The notes: generated from the letters alone by a model not told the origin. A stretch of DNA of 64,000 nucleotides from Kitasatospora indigofera (GCF_014655955.1 NZ_BNBO01000008.1:124001-188000); one strand, 5' to 3'. Shown: positions 31,178 through 41,077, counted from the first letter of the stretch. Translations and numbers: made by a program.

Positions 31178-31540
31178 TCAGCGCTTGGCGTAGTCGGCGA
31201 ACCCCTGCCAGTCCAGCACGACGCAGGCTTCGTCCCCGAGCACCCAGGCGTCATGGCCGGGCGGGCAGACCATCACGTCGCCGGGGCCGAACTCGGCCTC
31301 CTCGCCGTCGTCCATGACGATCTTCATCCGGCCGGAGACGACGTAGCCCATGTGCGAGGCCTGACAGGTGTCCGTCCCGGCGAGCGGCTTGATGTGCTTG
31401 GTCCACCGCCACCCGGGCTCGAAGACCCCGCGCCCCACCGCGCCGGCTTCGAGGTTGACCAGGGCCACGTGTCCCATGCCCCCTTCGAAGGGACGGACCT
31501 CCTCGGGGGAGTCGAGGCTCATACGGATCAGTCCGGACAT
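31178..31540 (-). CDS. cupin domain protein
   Basis: ATG 31540 with GAGGAG upstream; 120 aa. A single small beta-barrel: WRWTKHIKPLAGTDTCQASHMGYVVSGRMKI gives cupin motif 1 and FGPGDVMVCPPGHDAWV motif 2. Substrate unknown; it may bind a metal through the His residues. Confidence 0.85.
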   Translation of the reverse strand: MSGLIRMSLDSPEEVRPFEGGMGHVALVNLEAGAVGRGVFEPGWRWTKHIKPLAGTDTCQASHMGYVVSGRMKIVMDDGEEAEFGPGDVMVCPPGHDAWVLGDEACVVLDWQGFADYAKR

Positions 31541-31825
31541 GGCTGCTCCTCTGCCGAGGGCGGGTGACCGCGTCCGTCCGGCGGTCTCCGGGACCGCCCT
31601 GCTGGTCATTTCAGTCTGCGCCCGCTGGCGGGGGCTGTCACCGCGGCCCGGCCGGCAGCCGGTGGATCCCGGGCACGGCGAAGCCGGACACCGCGTGGGC
31701 CGCGTGGGCGACCTCGCCGGCGGTCCGGCCGGTGGGCTCCGGCGGCGGACCGGTGGAGCCGTACCGGGCGACGCCGTCGCACGGCGTCGCCCGGTACGGA
31801 CTCCTGGGCCGGCGGGCCGGACGGC

Positions 31826-32491
31826 TCAGCCGTCCGTGCGGGCCACCCCGATCGGGCAGCTCGCGCCGGTGCCGCCCAGGCCGCAGTAGCCGTTCGGGTT
31901 CTTGGCGTCGGAGAGGTACTGCTGGTGGTACGGCTCCGCCGGGTAGAACGGGCCGGCCGGGGCGATCTCGGTGGTGATCGGGCCCAGGCCGATGGCGGAC
32001 AGGGCGGGCTGGAAGGCCTCCCGGGTGGCCTCGGCGGCGGCCGCCTGGGCGGGGGAGTGGGTGTAGACGGCCGAGCGGTACTGGGTGCCCACGTCGTTGC
32101 CCTGACGGTTGCCCTGGGTCGGGTCGTGGGCCTCCCAGAAGGTCTTCAGCAGCGTCTCGTAGGGGAGGACGGCGGGGTCGTGGACCACCCGGACGGCCTC
32201 GGTGTGGCCCGTCCGCCCGCTGCACACCTCCTCGTACGTCGGGTTCTCGGTGTGGCCGCCCTGGTAGCCGACCAGGGTCGTCCAGACGCCGGGAAGCTTC
32301 CAGAAGGTGCGCTCGGCGCCCCAGAAACAGCCCAGGCCGAAGTCGGCGACCTCCAGGCCGGCCGGGTAGGGGCCGGTGAGCGGGTTGCCGAGGACGGTGT
32401 GCGGCTGGGTGAGGGTGAACGGCGCGGCCGCCCGGCCGGGCAGCGCCTGCTCGGCGGAGACGAGCTCGGTCTTGTGGCGGTTGAACAGCAC
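31826..32491 (-). CDS. msrA: peptide methionine sulfoxide reductase MsrA
   Basis: Start at the GTG at 32491 with GGAG six bases upstream; 221 aa. Catalytic C55 in [44 protein letters not shown] and C-terminal [15 protein letters not shown] with two resolving cysteines. Reduces methionine-S-sulfoxide. The N-terminal ~45 residues are the extended form common in actinobacteria. Divergent from metB. Confidence 0.95.
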   Translation of the reverse strand: MLFNRHKTELVSAEQALPGRAAAPFTLTQPHTVLGNPLTGPYPAGLEVADFGLGCFWGAERTFWKLPGVWTTLVGYQGGHTENPTYEEVCSGRTGHTEAVRVVHDPAVLPYETLLKTFWEAHDPTQGNRQGNDVGTQYRSAVYTHSPAQAAAAEATREAFQPALSAIGLGPITTEIAPAGPFYPAEPYHQQYLSDAKNPNGYCGLGGTGASCPIGVARTDG

Positions 32492-32688
32492 GGCCTGCTC
32501 CAGCTGTCGAGGGACGGGTTGCAGTGCTTGCAACGCCCGGCCGGCCCGGCGGATTCCGGCCGTCCCCGCGAGCGGTCCGCCGCGCGTCCGCCGCCCGGCG
32601 GGCGCGCGGCCGGCGCGGAGCGCGCCGGTCCGCGACCGAGGCCGGCGCCGGGCCCCCGTTCCGACCGGACTTCGCACCATTCGCCCAC

Positions 32689-32701
32689 TACCCTCGGTGC
32701 T
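32689..32701 (+). promoter_or_regulatory. leaderless promoter -10
   Basis: TACCCT (32689-32694) ends seven bases before ATG 32702. Confidence 0.55.
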
Positions 32702-33859
32702 ATGACCGAGCACCAGCTTCCCCACGGCTTCGAGACCCTCGCCATCCACGCGGGTCAGGAAGCAGACCCCCAGACCGGGGCCGTCGTCACGCCGATCTAC
32801 CAGGTGTCCACCTACAAGCAGGACGGGGTGGGCGGCCTCCGGGGCGGGTACGAGTACAGCCGATCCGCCAACCCGACCCGCACCGCGCTGGAGGAGTGCC
32901 TCGCCGCGCTGGAGGGGGGCAGCCGAGGGCTGGCCTTCGCCTCCGGCCTCGCCGCCGAGGACACCCTGCTGCGCACCGTCCTCAAGCCGGGCGACCACAT
33001 CGTCATCCCGAACGACGCCTACGGCGGCACCTTCCGGCTGTTCGCCAAGGTGCTGACCCGCTGGGGCGTCGAGTTCTCGGTGGCCAACACCCAGGACCTG
33101 TCGACCGTCCGGGACGCGCTGCGCCCCAACACCCGCGCGGTCTGGGTGGAGACCCCGTCCAACCCGCTGCTGGGCATCACCGACCTCGCGGCGCTCGCCG
33201 AGATCGCGCACGCCGCGGGCGCGCTGCTGGTGGTGGACAACACCTTCGCCAGCCCGTACCTGCAGCAGCCGATCGCGCTCGGCGCGGACGTCGTCGTGCA
33301 CTCCACCACCAAGTACATGGGCGGCCACTCGGACGTGGTCGGCGGCGCGCTGGTGGCGGCCGAGGCCGGGTTGGGCGAGGAGATCGCCTACCACCAGAAC
33401 GCGATGGGCGCGGTGGCCGGCCCGTTCGACTCCTGGCTGGTGCTGCGGGGCATCAAGACCCTCGGGGTCCGGATGGACCGGCACAGCTCCAACGCCGAGA
33501 AGATCGCCGAGCTGCTGACCCGGCACCCGAAGGTCAGCCACGTGCTGTACCCGGGCCTGGCCGAGCACCCGGGCCACGACATCGCCGCCAAGCAGATGAA
33601 GGCCTTCGGCGGCATGGTGTCGTTCCGGCTCAAGGACGGCGAGCAGGCCGCCGTCGACGTCTGCAACCGCGCGCAGCTGTTCACCCTCGGCGAGTCGCTG
33701 GGCGGCGTCGAGTCGCTGATCGAGCACCCGGGCCGGATGACCCACGCCTCGGTGGCCGGTTCGGCCCTGGAGGTGCCCTCGGACCTGGTCCGGGTCTCGG
33801 TCGGCATCGAGTCGGTCGACGACCTGCTGGCCGACCTCCAGCAGGCGCTCGGCCAGTAG
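32702..33859 (+). CDS. metB: cystathionine gamma-synthase/lyase
   Basis: 385 aa, PLP fold type I. Seen: [53 protein letters not shown], and [15 protein letters not shown] with the PLP lysine. The family includes cystathionine gamma-synthase (methionine direction) and gamma-lyase (cysteine direction); residues alone do not separate them. With cystathionine beta-synthase in the same window, a lyase role is equally possible. Confidence 0.9.
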   Translation: MTEHQLPHGFETLAIHAGQEADPQTGAVVTPIYQVSTYKQDGVGGLRGGYEYSRSANPTRTALEECLAALEGGSRGLAFASGLAAEDTLLRTVLKPGDHIVIPNDAYGGTFRLFAKVLTRWGVEFSVANTQDLSTVRDALRPNTRAVWVETPSNPLLGITDLAALAEIAHAAGALLVVDNTFASPYLQQPIALGADVVVHSTTKYMGGHSDVVGGALVAAEAGLGEEIAYHQNAMGAVAGPFDSWLVLRGIKTLGVRMDRHSSNAEKIAELLTRHPKVSHVLYPGLAEHPGHDIAAKQMKAFGGMVSFRLKDGEQAAVDVCNRAQLFTLGESLGGVESLIEHPGRMTHASVAGSALEVPSDLVRVSVGIESVDDLLADLQQALGQ

Positions 33860-33960
33860 GGCACACGCCGGCGGACACCCGGCCGGCAGGCGCCCGGCCG
33901 CCGGGCCGCTCCCGGGCGGGGCCGGACACCGGCCCCCGTCACCGGGGCCGGACACGTCCC

Positions 33961-34020
33961 GGACGGCCCGTGAAGCCGCCCCCGCCCGCCCGGGCGGGGG
34001 CCTCTCACGGCCCGTCCGGG
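33961..34020. terminator. bidirectional terminator between metB and marR genes
   Basis: Outer arms GGACGGCCCGTGA and TCACGGCCCGTCC pair with one mismatch; an inner CCCCCGCCC/GGGCGGGGG stem forms the tip. The outer 3' arm lies at the end of the convergent marR gene. Confidence 0.75.
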
Positions 34021-34496
34021 ACGGTCTCCGCTCCGGCCGCGTACGACTCCAGGCTGCCGTTGAAGCGGGCCAGCAGGGCGCAGAACGCCCGCTGCTCCTC
34101 GGCCGGCCAGCCGTCCAGCAGACGGCGGATCAACTCCTCGCGTCCCGAGCGGACTTCGGCCAGCCGTTCGGCGCCGAGCGGCGTCAGGGCGAGCCGTACG
34201 GCCCGCCGGTCGGCCGGGTCCCGTACCCGGCCGACCAGGGCGGCCCCGACCAGCGGGGCGACCTGTCTGGTGACCGTCGACGAGTCGATGCCCAGGCAGT
34301 CGGCCAGGGTCTTGATGTTGGCCGGCCCGTGCCGCTCCAGGCGGTCGAGCAGCAGATAGGCGGCGCGGTCCAGCGCCCCGACCCCGTCGGAGGTCCGGAC
34401 CTGTTCCAGTCGGCGGGCGAAGACCGCCACCTGGTACTGCAGTTGGGTGTGCACGGGGTCGGTACGGGTGGTGGCCCTGGGCGAGGTCGTCGTCAT
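34005..34496 (-). CDS. MarR family transcriptional regulator
   Basis: 163 aa. Winged HTH at ~45-115: [33 protein letters not shown], then wing [16 protein letters not shown]. Dimer helices at both ends. Ligand and target are unknown; divergent from the threonine ammonia-lyase gene. Confidence 0.9.
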   Translation of the reverse strand: MTTTSPRATTRTDPVHTQLQYQVAVFARRLEQVRTSDGVGALDRAAYLLLDRLERHGPANIKTLADCLGIDSSTVTRQVAPLVGAALVGRVRDPADRRAVRLALTPLGAERLAEVRSGREELIRRLLDGWPAEEQRAFCALLARFNGSLESYAAGAETVPDGP

Positions 34497-34700
34497 CGCG
34501 GCTCACGATCGGTGTGCGGTGAGGGAGGCCCGGGCCGGCCGGTGCGCGGTGGGCCGGCTGGGACGCGCTGCGGGTGCGGCGCGCACGCCGCTCCTCCGTC
34601 CGCCCACCAGGCGCCGGTCGGTCTCGGGACCAGCAGCGTACGCGGGCGGGCCCGTGCCGGGAACCGTGCGTGCGTCCCCGACGGCGGCCGCGCGCGGCCG

Positions 34701-34712
34701 TACGCTGGCGGC
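34701..34712 (+). promoter_or_regulatory. leaderless promoter -10
   Basis: TACGCT (34701-34706) ends six bases before ATG 34713. Confidence 0.6.
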
Positions 34713-35924
34713 ATGCAGAGCTGGCCGATCACCATCGACGATGTCCGCGGCGCCCAGAAGATGCTCGCCGGGGTCGCCCGGGTCACCACGATGGAGGGCA
34801 GCCGGTACCTCTCGGGGCTGGTCGGCGCCCCCGTCCGGCTGAAGTGCGAGAACCTGCAGCGCACCGGGTCGTTCAAGCTGCGCGGCGCGTACGTCCGGAT
34901 CGCCGGGCTGTCGCCGGTGCAGCGCGCGGGCGGGGTGGTGGCGGCGAGTGCGGGCAACCACGCGCAGGGGGTGGCGCTGGCGGCCTCGCTGCTCGGGGTC
35001 CGCTCGACGGTGTTCATGCCGGTGGCGGCCCCGCTGCCGAAGGTCGCGGCGACCCGTGACTACGGCGCCGAGGTCCGCCTGCACGGCGCGAACGTGGACG
35101 AGGCGCTGCAGGCCGCGCAGCGGTACGCCGAGACCACCGGCGCCGTCTTCATCCACCCCTTCGACCACTGGGACGTCATCACCGGCCAGGCCACCGTGGG
35201 GCTGGAGATCCTGGAGCAGTGCCCCGAGGTGCGGACCATCCTGGTCGGGGTGGGCGGCGGCGGCCTGCTGGCCGGGATCGCGGCGGCGGTCAAGCCGCTG
35301 CGGCCGGACGTGAAGGTGATCGGCGTCCAGGCGGCGGGCGCGGCCGCCTACCCGCCCTCGCTGGCGGCGGGGCGCCCGATGTCGCTGGAGCACGTGGCCA
35401 CGATGGCCGACGGGATCATGGTCGGCCGGCCGGGGGACATCCCCTTCGAGGTGATCAACACCCTGGCGGACGGCATCCGCACCGTCTCCGAGGACTCGCT
35501 CTCCCGGGCCCTGCTGCTGAGCCTGGAGCGGCTGAAGCTGGTGGTGGAACCGGCCGGGGCCAGCCCGGTCGCCGCGCTGCTGGAGCAGCCGGACTCCTTC
35601 GAGGGCCCGGTGGTGGCGGTGCTGTCCGGCGGGAACATCGACCCGCAGCTGATGCAGCGGGTGCTGCGGCACGGGCTGGCGGTGGCCGGCCGCTATCTGT
35701 CGCTGCGGGTGCGGCTGACCGACCGGCCCGGCTCGCTGGCGGACCTGCTCGGGGTGCTCACCCAGGTGGACGCCAACGTCCTGGACGTGGCGCACGTGCG
35801 GATCGACCCGCGCCTGGGGCTGACCGAGGTGGAGGTGGACCTGCACCTGGAGACCAAGGGGCCCGAGCACTGCGCCCTGGTGGTGAGCGAGCTGCGGGAC
35901 GCGGGGTACGTGGTCTCGCACTGA
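34713..35924 (+). CDS. ilvA: threonine ammonia-lyase with ACT domain
   Basis: 403 aa. PLP lysine in TGSFKLRGAY, substrate loop SAGNHAQGVA, phosphate loop VGVGGGGLLAG, then a C-terminal ACT-like domain (~325-403, LRVRLTDRPGSLADLLGVL). Deaminates threonine to 2-oxobutanoate for isoleucine synthesis or catabolism. The single C-terminal ACT and length fit the short type. Confidence 0.93.
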   Translation: MQSWPITIDDVRGAQKMLAGVARVTTMEGSRYLSGLVGAPVRLKCENLQRTGSFKLRGAYVRIAGLSPVQRAGGVVAASAGNHAQGVALAASLLGVRSTVFMPVAAPLPKVAATRDYGAEVRLHGANVDEALQAAQRYAETTGAVFIHPFDHWDVITGQATVGLEILEQCPEVRTILVGVGGGGLLAGIAAAVKPLRPDVKVIGVQAAGAAAYPPSLAAGRPMSLEHVATMADGIMVGRPGDIPFEVINTLADGIRTVSEDSLSRALLLSLERLKLVVEPAGASPVAALLEQPDSFEGPVVAVLSGGNIDPQLMQRVLRHGLAVAGRYLSLRVRLTDRPGSLADLLGVLTQVDANVLDVAHVRIDPRLGLTEVEVDLHLETKGPEHCALVVSELRDAGYVVSH

Positions 35925-36041
35925 GGCCGGCGGGCCGCGCCGCCCGGCCCGTCCGCGCGGCCGGGCCGGGCCCCGGCCGCCTTCCATGTGCCCGACACCC
36001 GGTTGTCAGTGGTGCCTGTCAGGATGGCGGGGCCCTGAACC

Positions 36042-36071
36042 TTGACGCGATATATCGCAAGCTGCCATTCT
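36042..36071 (+). promoter_or_regulatory. sigma70-type promoter of the drug ABC operon
   Basis: TTGACG (36042-36047), 18 bases, CATTCT (36066-36071). One palindrome lies between the boxes and the other directly after the -10. Confidence 0.6.
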
Positions 36072-36085
36072 CGCGATGTATCGCG
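36047..36085. promoter_or_regulatory. paired palindromic operators
   Basis: GCGATATATCGC (36047-36058, perfect palindrome) and CGCGATGTATCGCG (36072-36085) have centres 26 bp apart and overlap the promoter, an arrangement suited to tight repression by a dimeric regulator. Confidence 0.65.
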
Positions 36086-36274
36086 TTTATGCCCGATCGC
36101 ATGTGCGAGCGCATGCATGAAGGCGGGGTGGCTCGGGTAGCCCTATGTGGGCACAAAATGGGGCAAAAGCCCCCAGTACGGCAAGTCCCGCGACCCCAGC
36201 GACCAGCACCGCCTGAACAGCACGCCTGAACAGCACCGCTCAGCGCATCCAGTCAGAGGAGATGAAGCAGGCCC

Positions 36275-37312
36275 ATGGCGCCAGCCATCCAAGCCGAGAA
36301 CCTGGTGAAGACCTTCGGTGACGTACGAGCCCTGGACGGCGTCAGCCTCGACGTCCCCGAGGGCACGGTGCTCGGACTGCTCGGTCCGAACGGCGCCGGC
36401 AAGACCACCACCGTCCGCGTCCTCACCACCCTGCTCCGCCCCGACTCCGGCAGTGCCGTGGTCGCCGGGGTCGACGTGCTCAAGCACCCCAACAAGGTCC
36501 GCAGCCTGATCGGGCTCTCCGGCCAGTACGCGGCCGTCGACGAGTACCTGACGGGCCGCGAGAACCTCCAGATGGTCGGCGAGCTCTACCAGATGAGCGT
36601 CCGGGACGCGAAGGCCCGCGCGCTGGAGCTGCTGGAGTGGTTCAACCTCACCGAGGCCGCCGACCGCACCGCCAAGACCTACTCCGGCGGCATGCGCCGC
36701 CGGCTCGACCTCGCGGCCGCGCTGGTCGTCCGCCCGCCGGTGATGTTCCTGGACGAGCCCACCACCGGGCTGGACCCGCGCAACCGCCTCGCCCTCTGGG
36801 AGGTCATCGAGACCCTGGTCGAGCAGGGCACCACGCTGCTGCTCACCACCCAGTACCTGGAGGAGGCCGACCGCCTCGCCCACGACATCGCGGTGGTCGA
36901 CCACGGCAAGGTGATCGCCCGGGGCACCGCCGACCAGCTGAAGGCGCAGATCGGCGGCGAGCGGGTCGAGGTGGTCGTGCACCGGCGCGACCAGGTGAGC
37001 GAGGCCCTCGCGGCCCTCGCCCCGTACGCCAAGGGCGACCCGGCGGTCGAGAAGAACACCCGCAGGATCACCGTGCCGGTCAGCGGCGGCGCCAAGGTGC
37101 TGGCCGACGTGATCCGCGAGCTGGACACCCGCTCGATCGAGATCGACGACATCGGCCTGCGCAGACCGACCCTGGACGACGTCTTCCTCTCCCTCACCGG
37201 CCACGCCACCACGGCGGAGGACGCCGAGAACGGCGGCGGCGCGGGCGGCGGGACGGACGCCGGCCGGCCCGGCCGGGACAAGCAGGCCGTCGCGGCCGGG
37301 AAGGACGCCTGA
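36275..37312 (+). CDS. DrrA-type drug ABC transporter ATPase
   Basis: 345 aa. Walker A GPNGAGKTTT, signature YSGGMRRRLDLAAAL, Walker B VMFLDEPTTGLDP, His-loop LLLTTQYLEEAD. The C-terminal DrrA extension (~225-315) is present, then a Gly/Asp-rich tail. GAGGAG precedes the ATG. Partner of the following permease; the pair likely exports a drug or lipid. Confidence 0.93.
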   Translation: MAPAIQAENLVKTFGDVRALDGVSLDVPEGTVLGLLGPNGAGKTTTVRVLTTLLRPDSGSAVVAGVDVLKHPNKVRSLIGLSGQYAAVDEYLTGRENLQMVGELYQMSVRDAKARALELLEWFNLTEAADRTAKTYSGGMRRRLDLAAALVVRPPVMFLDEPTTGLDPRNRLALWEVIETLVEQGTTLLLTTQYLEEADRLAHDIAVVDHGKVIARGTADQLKAQIGGERVEVVVHRRDQVSEALAALAPYAKGDPAVEKNTRRITVPVSGGAKVLADVIRELDTRSIEIDDIGLRRPTLDDVFLSLTGHATTAEDAENGGGAGGGTDAGRPGRDKQAVAAGKDA

Positions 37313-37313
37313 G

Positions 37314-38171
37314 ATGACGACGGTCACCGAACACGCCATCGGCGGCGCCGTTCCCAAGCAGCGGCACGGCGTGGCCGCCACCATGCACGACTCCTGGGTG
37401 GTCGCCAAGCGCAACCTGCGCCGGATGACCCGCATCCCGGAGATCGTGGTCTTCGGCCTGATGCAGCCGGTGATGTTCGTCCTGCTGTTCTCGTTCGTGA
37501 TGGGCGGGGCGATCCAGATCCCCGGCGCCGAGGCCAGCTCGGACACGTACACCCAGTTCCTGATGGCCGGCATCTTCGCCCAGACCGTGACCTTCGCGGT
37601 GGCCGGCGCCTCGGCGGGCATCGCGGAGGACATGACCAAGGGCCTGGTGGACCGGTTCCGGTCGCTGCCGATGGCCCGCTCGGCGGTCCTGGTCGGCCGG
37701 ACCCTCGCGGACCTCGTCCAGACGGCGTTCACGCTGCTGGTGCTGGCCCTGGTGGCGTTCGGGGTCGGCTGGCGGATCCACGAGGGCTTCCTGAAGGCGC
37801 TCGGCGCGTTCGGGCTGCTGCTCCTGCTCGGCTACGCCTTCTCCTGGATCGGCGCGCTGATCGGCCTCTCGGTGCGCAGCCCGGAGGCGGCCACCTCGGC
37901 CGGCCTGATCTGGCTGTTCCCGCTGACCTTCATCTCGAACGCGTTCGTGCCGATCAGCAGCATGCCGGGCTGGCTCCAGCCGATCGCCTACTGGAACCCG
38001 TTCAGCGCAACCGTGCAGGCCTGCCGCGACCTGTTCGGCAACCAGGTCGGGCCAGTGGACGACGTCTGGCCGATGCAGCACGCGACGCTGGTCTCGGTCG
38101 TCTGGTCGCTGATCATCATGGCCGTCTTCTCCTGGCTGTCCGTGCGGAAGTACCGCTCCGCGGTCGGCTGA
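37314..38171 (+). CDS. ABC-2 type permease, DrrB-like
   Basis: 285 aa, starts two bases after the ATPase stop. Six membrane helices; family text SWVVAKRNLRRMTRIPEIVVFGLMQ (kept here as the N-terminal coupling region), GLVDRFRSLPMARSAV, and NPFSATVQACRDLF near the end. Forms the channel of the exporter. Confidence 0.92.
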   Translation: MTTVTEHAIGGAVPKQRHGVAATMHDSWVVAKRNLRRMTRIPEIVVFGLMQPVMFVLLFSFVMGGAIQIPGAEASSDTYTQFLMAGIFAQTVTFAVAGASAGIAEDMTKGLVDRFRSLPMARSAVLVGRTLADLVQTAFTLLVLALVAFGVGWRIHEGFLKALGAFGLLLLLGYAFSWIGALIGLSVRSPEAATSAGLIWLFPLTFISNAFVPISSMPGWLQPIAYWNPFSATVQACRDLFGNQVGPVDDVWPMQHATLVSVVWSLIIMAVFSWLSVRKYRSAVG

Positions 38172-38191
38172 CCGCACCGCCGCCGACGCGC

Positions 38192-38229
38192 CGAGGGCGG
38201 CCGTGGAGTCTCCTCCACGGCCGCCCTCG
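38192..38229. terminator. bidirectional terminator between the ABC-2 operon and greA
   Basis: A perfect 17-bp stem (38192-38208 with 38213-38229) and a TCTC loop between convergent genes. Confidence 0.85.
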
Positions 38230-38303
38230 TCAGGTACCGCGTGCGATCCGCTGCCGGCCGGGCGCCGCTCGTCCTGAGCCGCCGCCCGGCCGGGCCGGGG
38301 GTG

Positions 38304-38798
38304 TCAGCCGGTGTACGGCTTGACCTCCACGATCCGGACCGAGGCCTTCTTGCCGTTGGGCAGCTCGTAGGTGGCGTCGTCGCCGACCTTCCGGCCGTCG
38401 ATGGCGCGGCCGAGCGGGGACTGCGGCGAGTAGATGTCCAGGTCGCCGGCGGCCTCGCGGGAGCCGAGCAGGAAGACCATGGTGTCGTCCGGGTCGCCGT
38501 CGAAGGCCACCGTGACGACCATGCCGGGGGCCACCACGCCGGTGTCGGTGGGGGCCTCGCCGACCTTGGCGCGCTCCAGGAGCTGGGTGAGCTGGCGCAC
38601 GCGCAGTTCGCCCTTGCCCTGCTCCTCCTTGGCGGCGTGGTAGCCGGCGTTCTCCTTGAGGTCACCCTCTTCGCGCGCCGCCTCGATCTTCTGGGCGATC
38701 TCGACACGCCAGGGGCCGGTCAGGTGCTCCAGCTCGGCCTTGAGCTGGTCATAGCCGGACTGAGTGAGCCAGGTCACGTTTTCGCTGGTCTGGGTCAC
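38304..38798 (-). CDS. greA: transcription elongation factor GreA
   Basis: GTG 38798, GAGGAG seven bases upstream; 164 aa. N-terminal coiled coil with the functional tip EEGDLKENAGYHAAKEEQ, then the C-terminal FKBP-like domain (DIYSPQSPLGRAIDG). Rescues backtracked RNA polymerase by stimulating transcript cleavage. Confidence 0.96.
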   Translation of the reverse strand: MTQTSENVTWLTQSGYDQLKAELEHLTGPWRVEIAQKIEAAREEGDLKENAGYHAAKEEQGKGELRVRQLTQLLERAKVGEAPTDTGVVAPGMVVTVAFDGDPDDTMVFLLGSREAAGDLDIYSPQSPLGRAIDGRKVGDDATYELPNGKKASVRIVEVKPYTG

Positions 38799-39157
38799 GG
38801 GTGCTCCTCGTAGGTACTGGGCGGTGCCGGGGTGCAGGGCCGTCGGCACGGGTGGTGGTGGTGATATCGGTCTTAACTACAAAGCAACGCCCACTCCCGT
38901 ACCATCCGGCGCGGAAGGGGCGAAACCACGAGCCTAACAATTTCCGTCACTGGACGGGAGGGGCATTGACGCGCTGTTGACCACAAGGTTGCGCGAAGGT
39001 GACCGGGGCTGCTGGACGGATTCCCGTTCACCCGATCGAATATGCGCCCGATCGGGTGAGTTTCAAAGAAGTCCGGGCCACGGGGCCGGAAGAGCGGCCG
39101 ACGAGCGCCGGCCGGTTCGCCGAAGGCCTTCCAGGCTGCGTGGCGGCCCCCGGGAGC
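38799..39157. other. intergenic between greA and the DUF4307 gene
   Basis: 359 bases. An AT-richer stretch (38,860-38,900) next to greA should hold its promoter. At 38965-38982, ATTGACGCGCTGTTGACC recurs almost unchanged at 60895-60912. No gene seen. Confidence 0.45.
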
Positions 39158-39571
39158 CTACTTGGCCGGCGTACAGCCGAGCAGCTGGGCGGTGGTGCCC
39201 CGGGCGGTGGTCCGCAGGGTCAGGACGGCGTCGTAGTCGCTGCCGGCCGCCGGCACCGGGAAGTCGCTCTGGCCGACCACCGTGCCGTCCGCGCCCTGCG
39301 AGCGGACCGTGCACGCCCCGGCGGTGCCCTTGCTCTTGCTCACCTGCAGATGGATCTGCATCTCGGAGTCCGAGACGGCCTGGAAGGCCGGCACCAGGCC
39401 GTTCATCGCCGTCTCGCGCAGCAGGTACGAGGAGCCGAACCAGCCGACCAGCCCCAGCAGCACCACGCCGCAGACGGCGCCGACCGCCTTCAGCCTGCGG
39501 TCCGCCTCGCGGTCGCCGGTACGGCCGTAGCGGCCCGCGGGCGGCTGCCCGGTGGTGGTGCCGACGCTCAT
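39158..39571 (-). CDS. DUF4307 membrane protein
   Basis: 137 aa. Polar head with GRYGRTGDREADRRLKAVG, one membrane helix (VGAVCGVVLLGLVGWFGSSYLL), then an extracytoplasmic beta-rich domain with two Cys (CTVRSQGADG, LLGCTPAK) that may form a disulfide. Function unknown; lies beside mca, as I recall it does in other streptomycetes. Confidence 0.9.
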   Translation of the reverse strand: MSVGTTTGQPPAGRYGRTGDREADRRLKAVGAVCGVVLLGLVGWFGSSYLLRETAMNGLVPAFQAVSDSEMQIHLQVSKSKGTAGACTVRSQGADGTVVGQSDFPVPAAGSDYDAVLTLRTTARGTTAQLLGCTPAK

Positions 39572-39795
39572 GCTGGCTCAGTCCTCTCGTCGGAGGAGCC
39601 CGCCGGGTGGTGCGGGAATGTAAGGCTCCTCCAGTCCGTCACTATAGGAGGGGCACGCCCGCGGCCGGTCCGGCGGGGGCGGGGGGCCCGTCGCGCCGGC
39701 ACCTGTCGGCGGTGGGTCCCGCGACGGTGCGGCCCCGGAGACTGCGCGGCCCGGACGGTGGGCGGCCCAGATTATTGGTGGAAGGAAACCAGGCG

Positions 39796-40692
39796 TTGAC
39801 TGAGCAGTTGCGACTGATGGCGGTGCACGCCCACCCGGACGACGAGTCCAGCAAGGGTGCCGCCTCCATGGCCATGTACGTCGAGCAAGGGGTCGACGTG
39901 CTCGTTGCCACCTGCACCGGCGGTGAGCGCGGGTCGGTCCTCAACCCCAAGCTCCAGGGGGACCCGTTCGTCGAGGAGAACATCCACGAGGTGCGCCGCA
40001 AGGAGATGGACGCGGCGCGCGAGATCCTCGGGGTCAAGCAGGCCTGGCTGGGCTTCGTCGACTCGGGCCTGCCCGAGGGCGACCCGCTGCCGCCGCTGCC
40101 CGAGGGCTGCTTCGCGTTGCAGGACGTGGCCGAGGCGGCCGAGCCGCTGGTGCGGCTGATCCGTGAGTTCAAGCCGCAGGTGATCACCACCTACGACGAG
40201 AACGGCGGCTACCCGCATCCCGACCACATCATGACCCACAAGATCACCATGCTCGCCTTCGACGCGGCCGGTGACCCGGACGCCTACCCGGAGTCCGGCG
40301 AGCCCTGGCAGCCGCTGAAGCTCTACTACAACCACGGCTTCCCGATGGGCCGGATCCGGGCGCTGCACGCGTACCTCACCGAGCACGGCCACGAGTCGCC
40401 GTACGGCGAGTGGATCGCGGGCTGGGAGAAGAGCGGCCGCAAGGAGCGCGAGATCACCACCCGGGTGGAGTGCGGGGACTGGTTCGAGACCCGGGACCGC
40501 GCGCTGATCGCCCACGCCACCCAGATCGACCCGGACGGGCCGTGGTTCCGCGTCCCGCTGGACGTCCAGCGCGAGGTCTGGTCGACCGAGGACTACGAGC
40601 TGTCCCGCTCCCTGATCGACACCGACCTGCCCGAGAACGACCTCTTCGCCGGTCTGCGCACCCCCAGCCTGGCCGCCGAGCCGGGCAACTGA
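39796..40692 (+). CDS. mca: mycothiol S-conjugate amidase
   Basis: Start at TTG 39796, with AAGGA upstream; 298 aa, the usual length. Zinc-binding motif AVHAHPDDESSKG at the N-terminus, VATCTGGERGS, and NGGYPHPDHIMTH with the third ligand. Cleaves mycothiol-toxin conjugates to mercapturic acids for export and GlcN-Ins for recycling. Marks the host as a mycothiol-using actinomycete. Confidence 0.94.
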   Translation: MTEQLRLMAVHAHPDDESSKGAASMAMYVEQGVDVLVATCTGGERGSVLNPKLQGDPFVEENIHEVRRKEMDAAREILGVKQAWLGFVDSGLPEGDPLPPLPEGCFALQDVAEAAEPLVRLIREFKPQVITTYDENGGYPHPDHIMTHKITMLAFDAAGDPDAYPESGEPWQPLKLYYNHGFPMGRIRALHAYLTEHGHESPYGEWIAGWEKSGRKEREITTRVECGDWFETRDRALIAHATQIDPDGPWFRVPLDVQREVWSTEDYELSRSLIDTDLPENDLFAGLRTPSLAAEPGN

Positions 40693-40758
40693 CCGGCCGG
40701 CTCCGACACGCACCACCCCGGTGACCCGGCCCCGAGCGGGCCGGGTCACCATGGAGAG

Positions 40759-40950
40759 ATGAGCACCCCCGTGAACCTCACCGACCTGGCCACCGGGCTC
40801 GCCCTGGACGAGACCAAGGTGACCCCCGGCCTGCTGGGCTTCGTGGTCTTCGCCGCGCTCGCGGTCGCCACCTGGTTCCTGGTGAAGTCGATGAACCGCC
40901 AATTCAAGCGCGTGAACTTCGTCGAGGAGCCGGACACCACCGAGGAGTGA
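40759..40950 (+). CDS. 63-aa single-helix membrane protein
   Basis: A short polar head, one membrane helix (LLGFVVFAALAVATWFLV), a basic turn (KSMNRQFKRVNF) and an acidic tail. 66 bases after mca on the same strand; I recall a similar small gene next to mca in other streptomycetes. Function unknown. Confidence 0.8.
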   Translation: MSTPVNLTDLATGLALDETKVTPGLLGFVVFAALAVATWFLVKSMNRQFKRVNFVEEPDTTEE

Positions 40951-41042
40951 GCCGCGCGCCGGGCCCGCGCCCCGGGCCGCACCGGCCCCGGTCGCGGGTC
41001 TGCGTACGCCCGCGCGGGCCCGCCCGGCACGGGCGCACACGG

Positions 41043-41077
41043 GTGCGGGGCGGGACCAGGCCGGTCCCGCCCCGCAC
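41043..41077. terminator. bidirectional terminator at the left edge of the cluster
   Basis: A perfect 15-bp stem (41043-41057 with 41063-41077), loop AGGCC, between convergent genes. Confidence 0.85.

Larger units (their letters stand above)
35925..36274. other. intergenic: promoter region of the ABC-2 operon
   Basis: 350 bases; the first ~110 are GC-rich spacer, the rest carries the promoter and operators described separately, then a leader of ~200 bases with no structure I can name. No gene seen. Confidence 0.6.

Noticed and set aside
31564..31977. Plus-strand frame opposite msrA and its downstream spacer
   Set aside because: No ribosome binding site, Arg/Pro-rich composition and antisense to the clear msrA reading frame.
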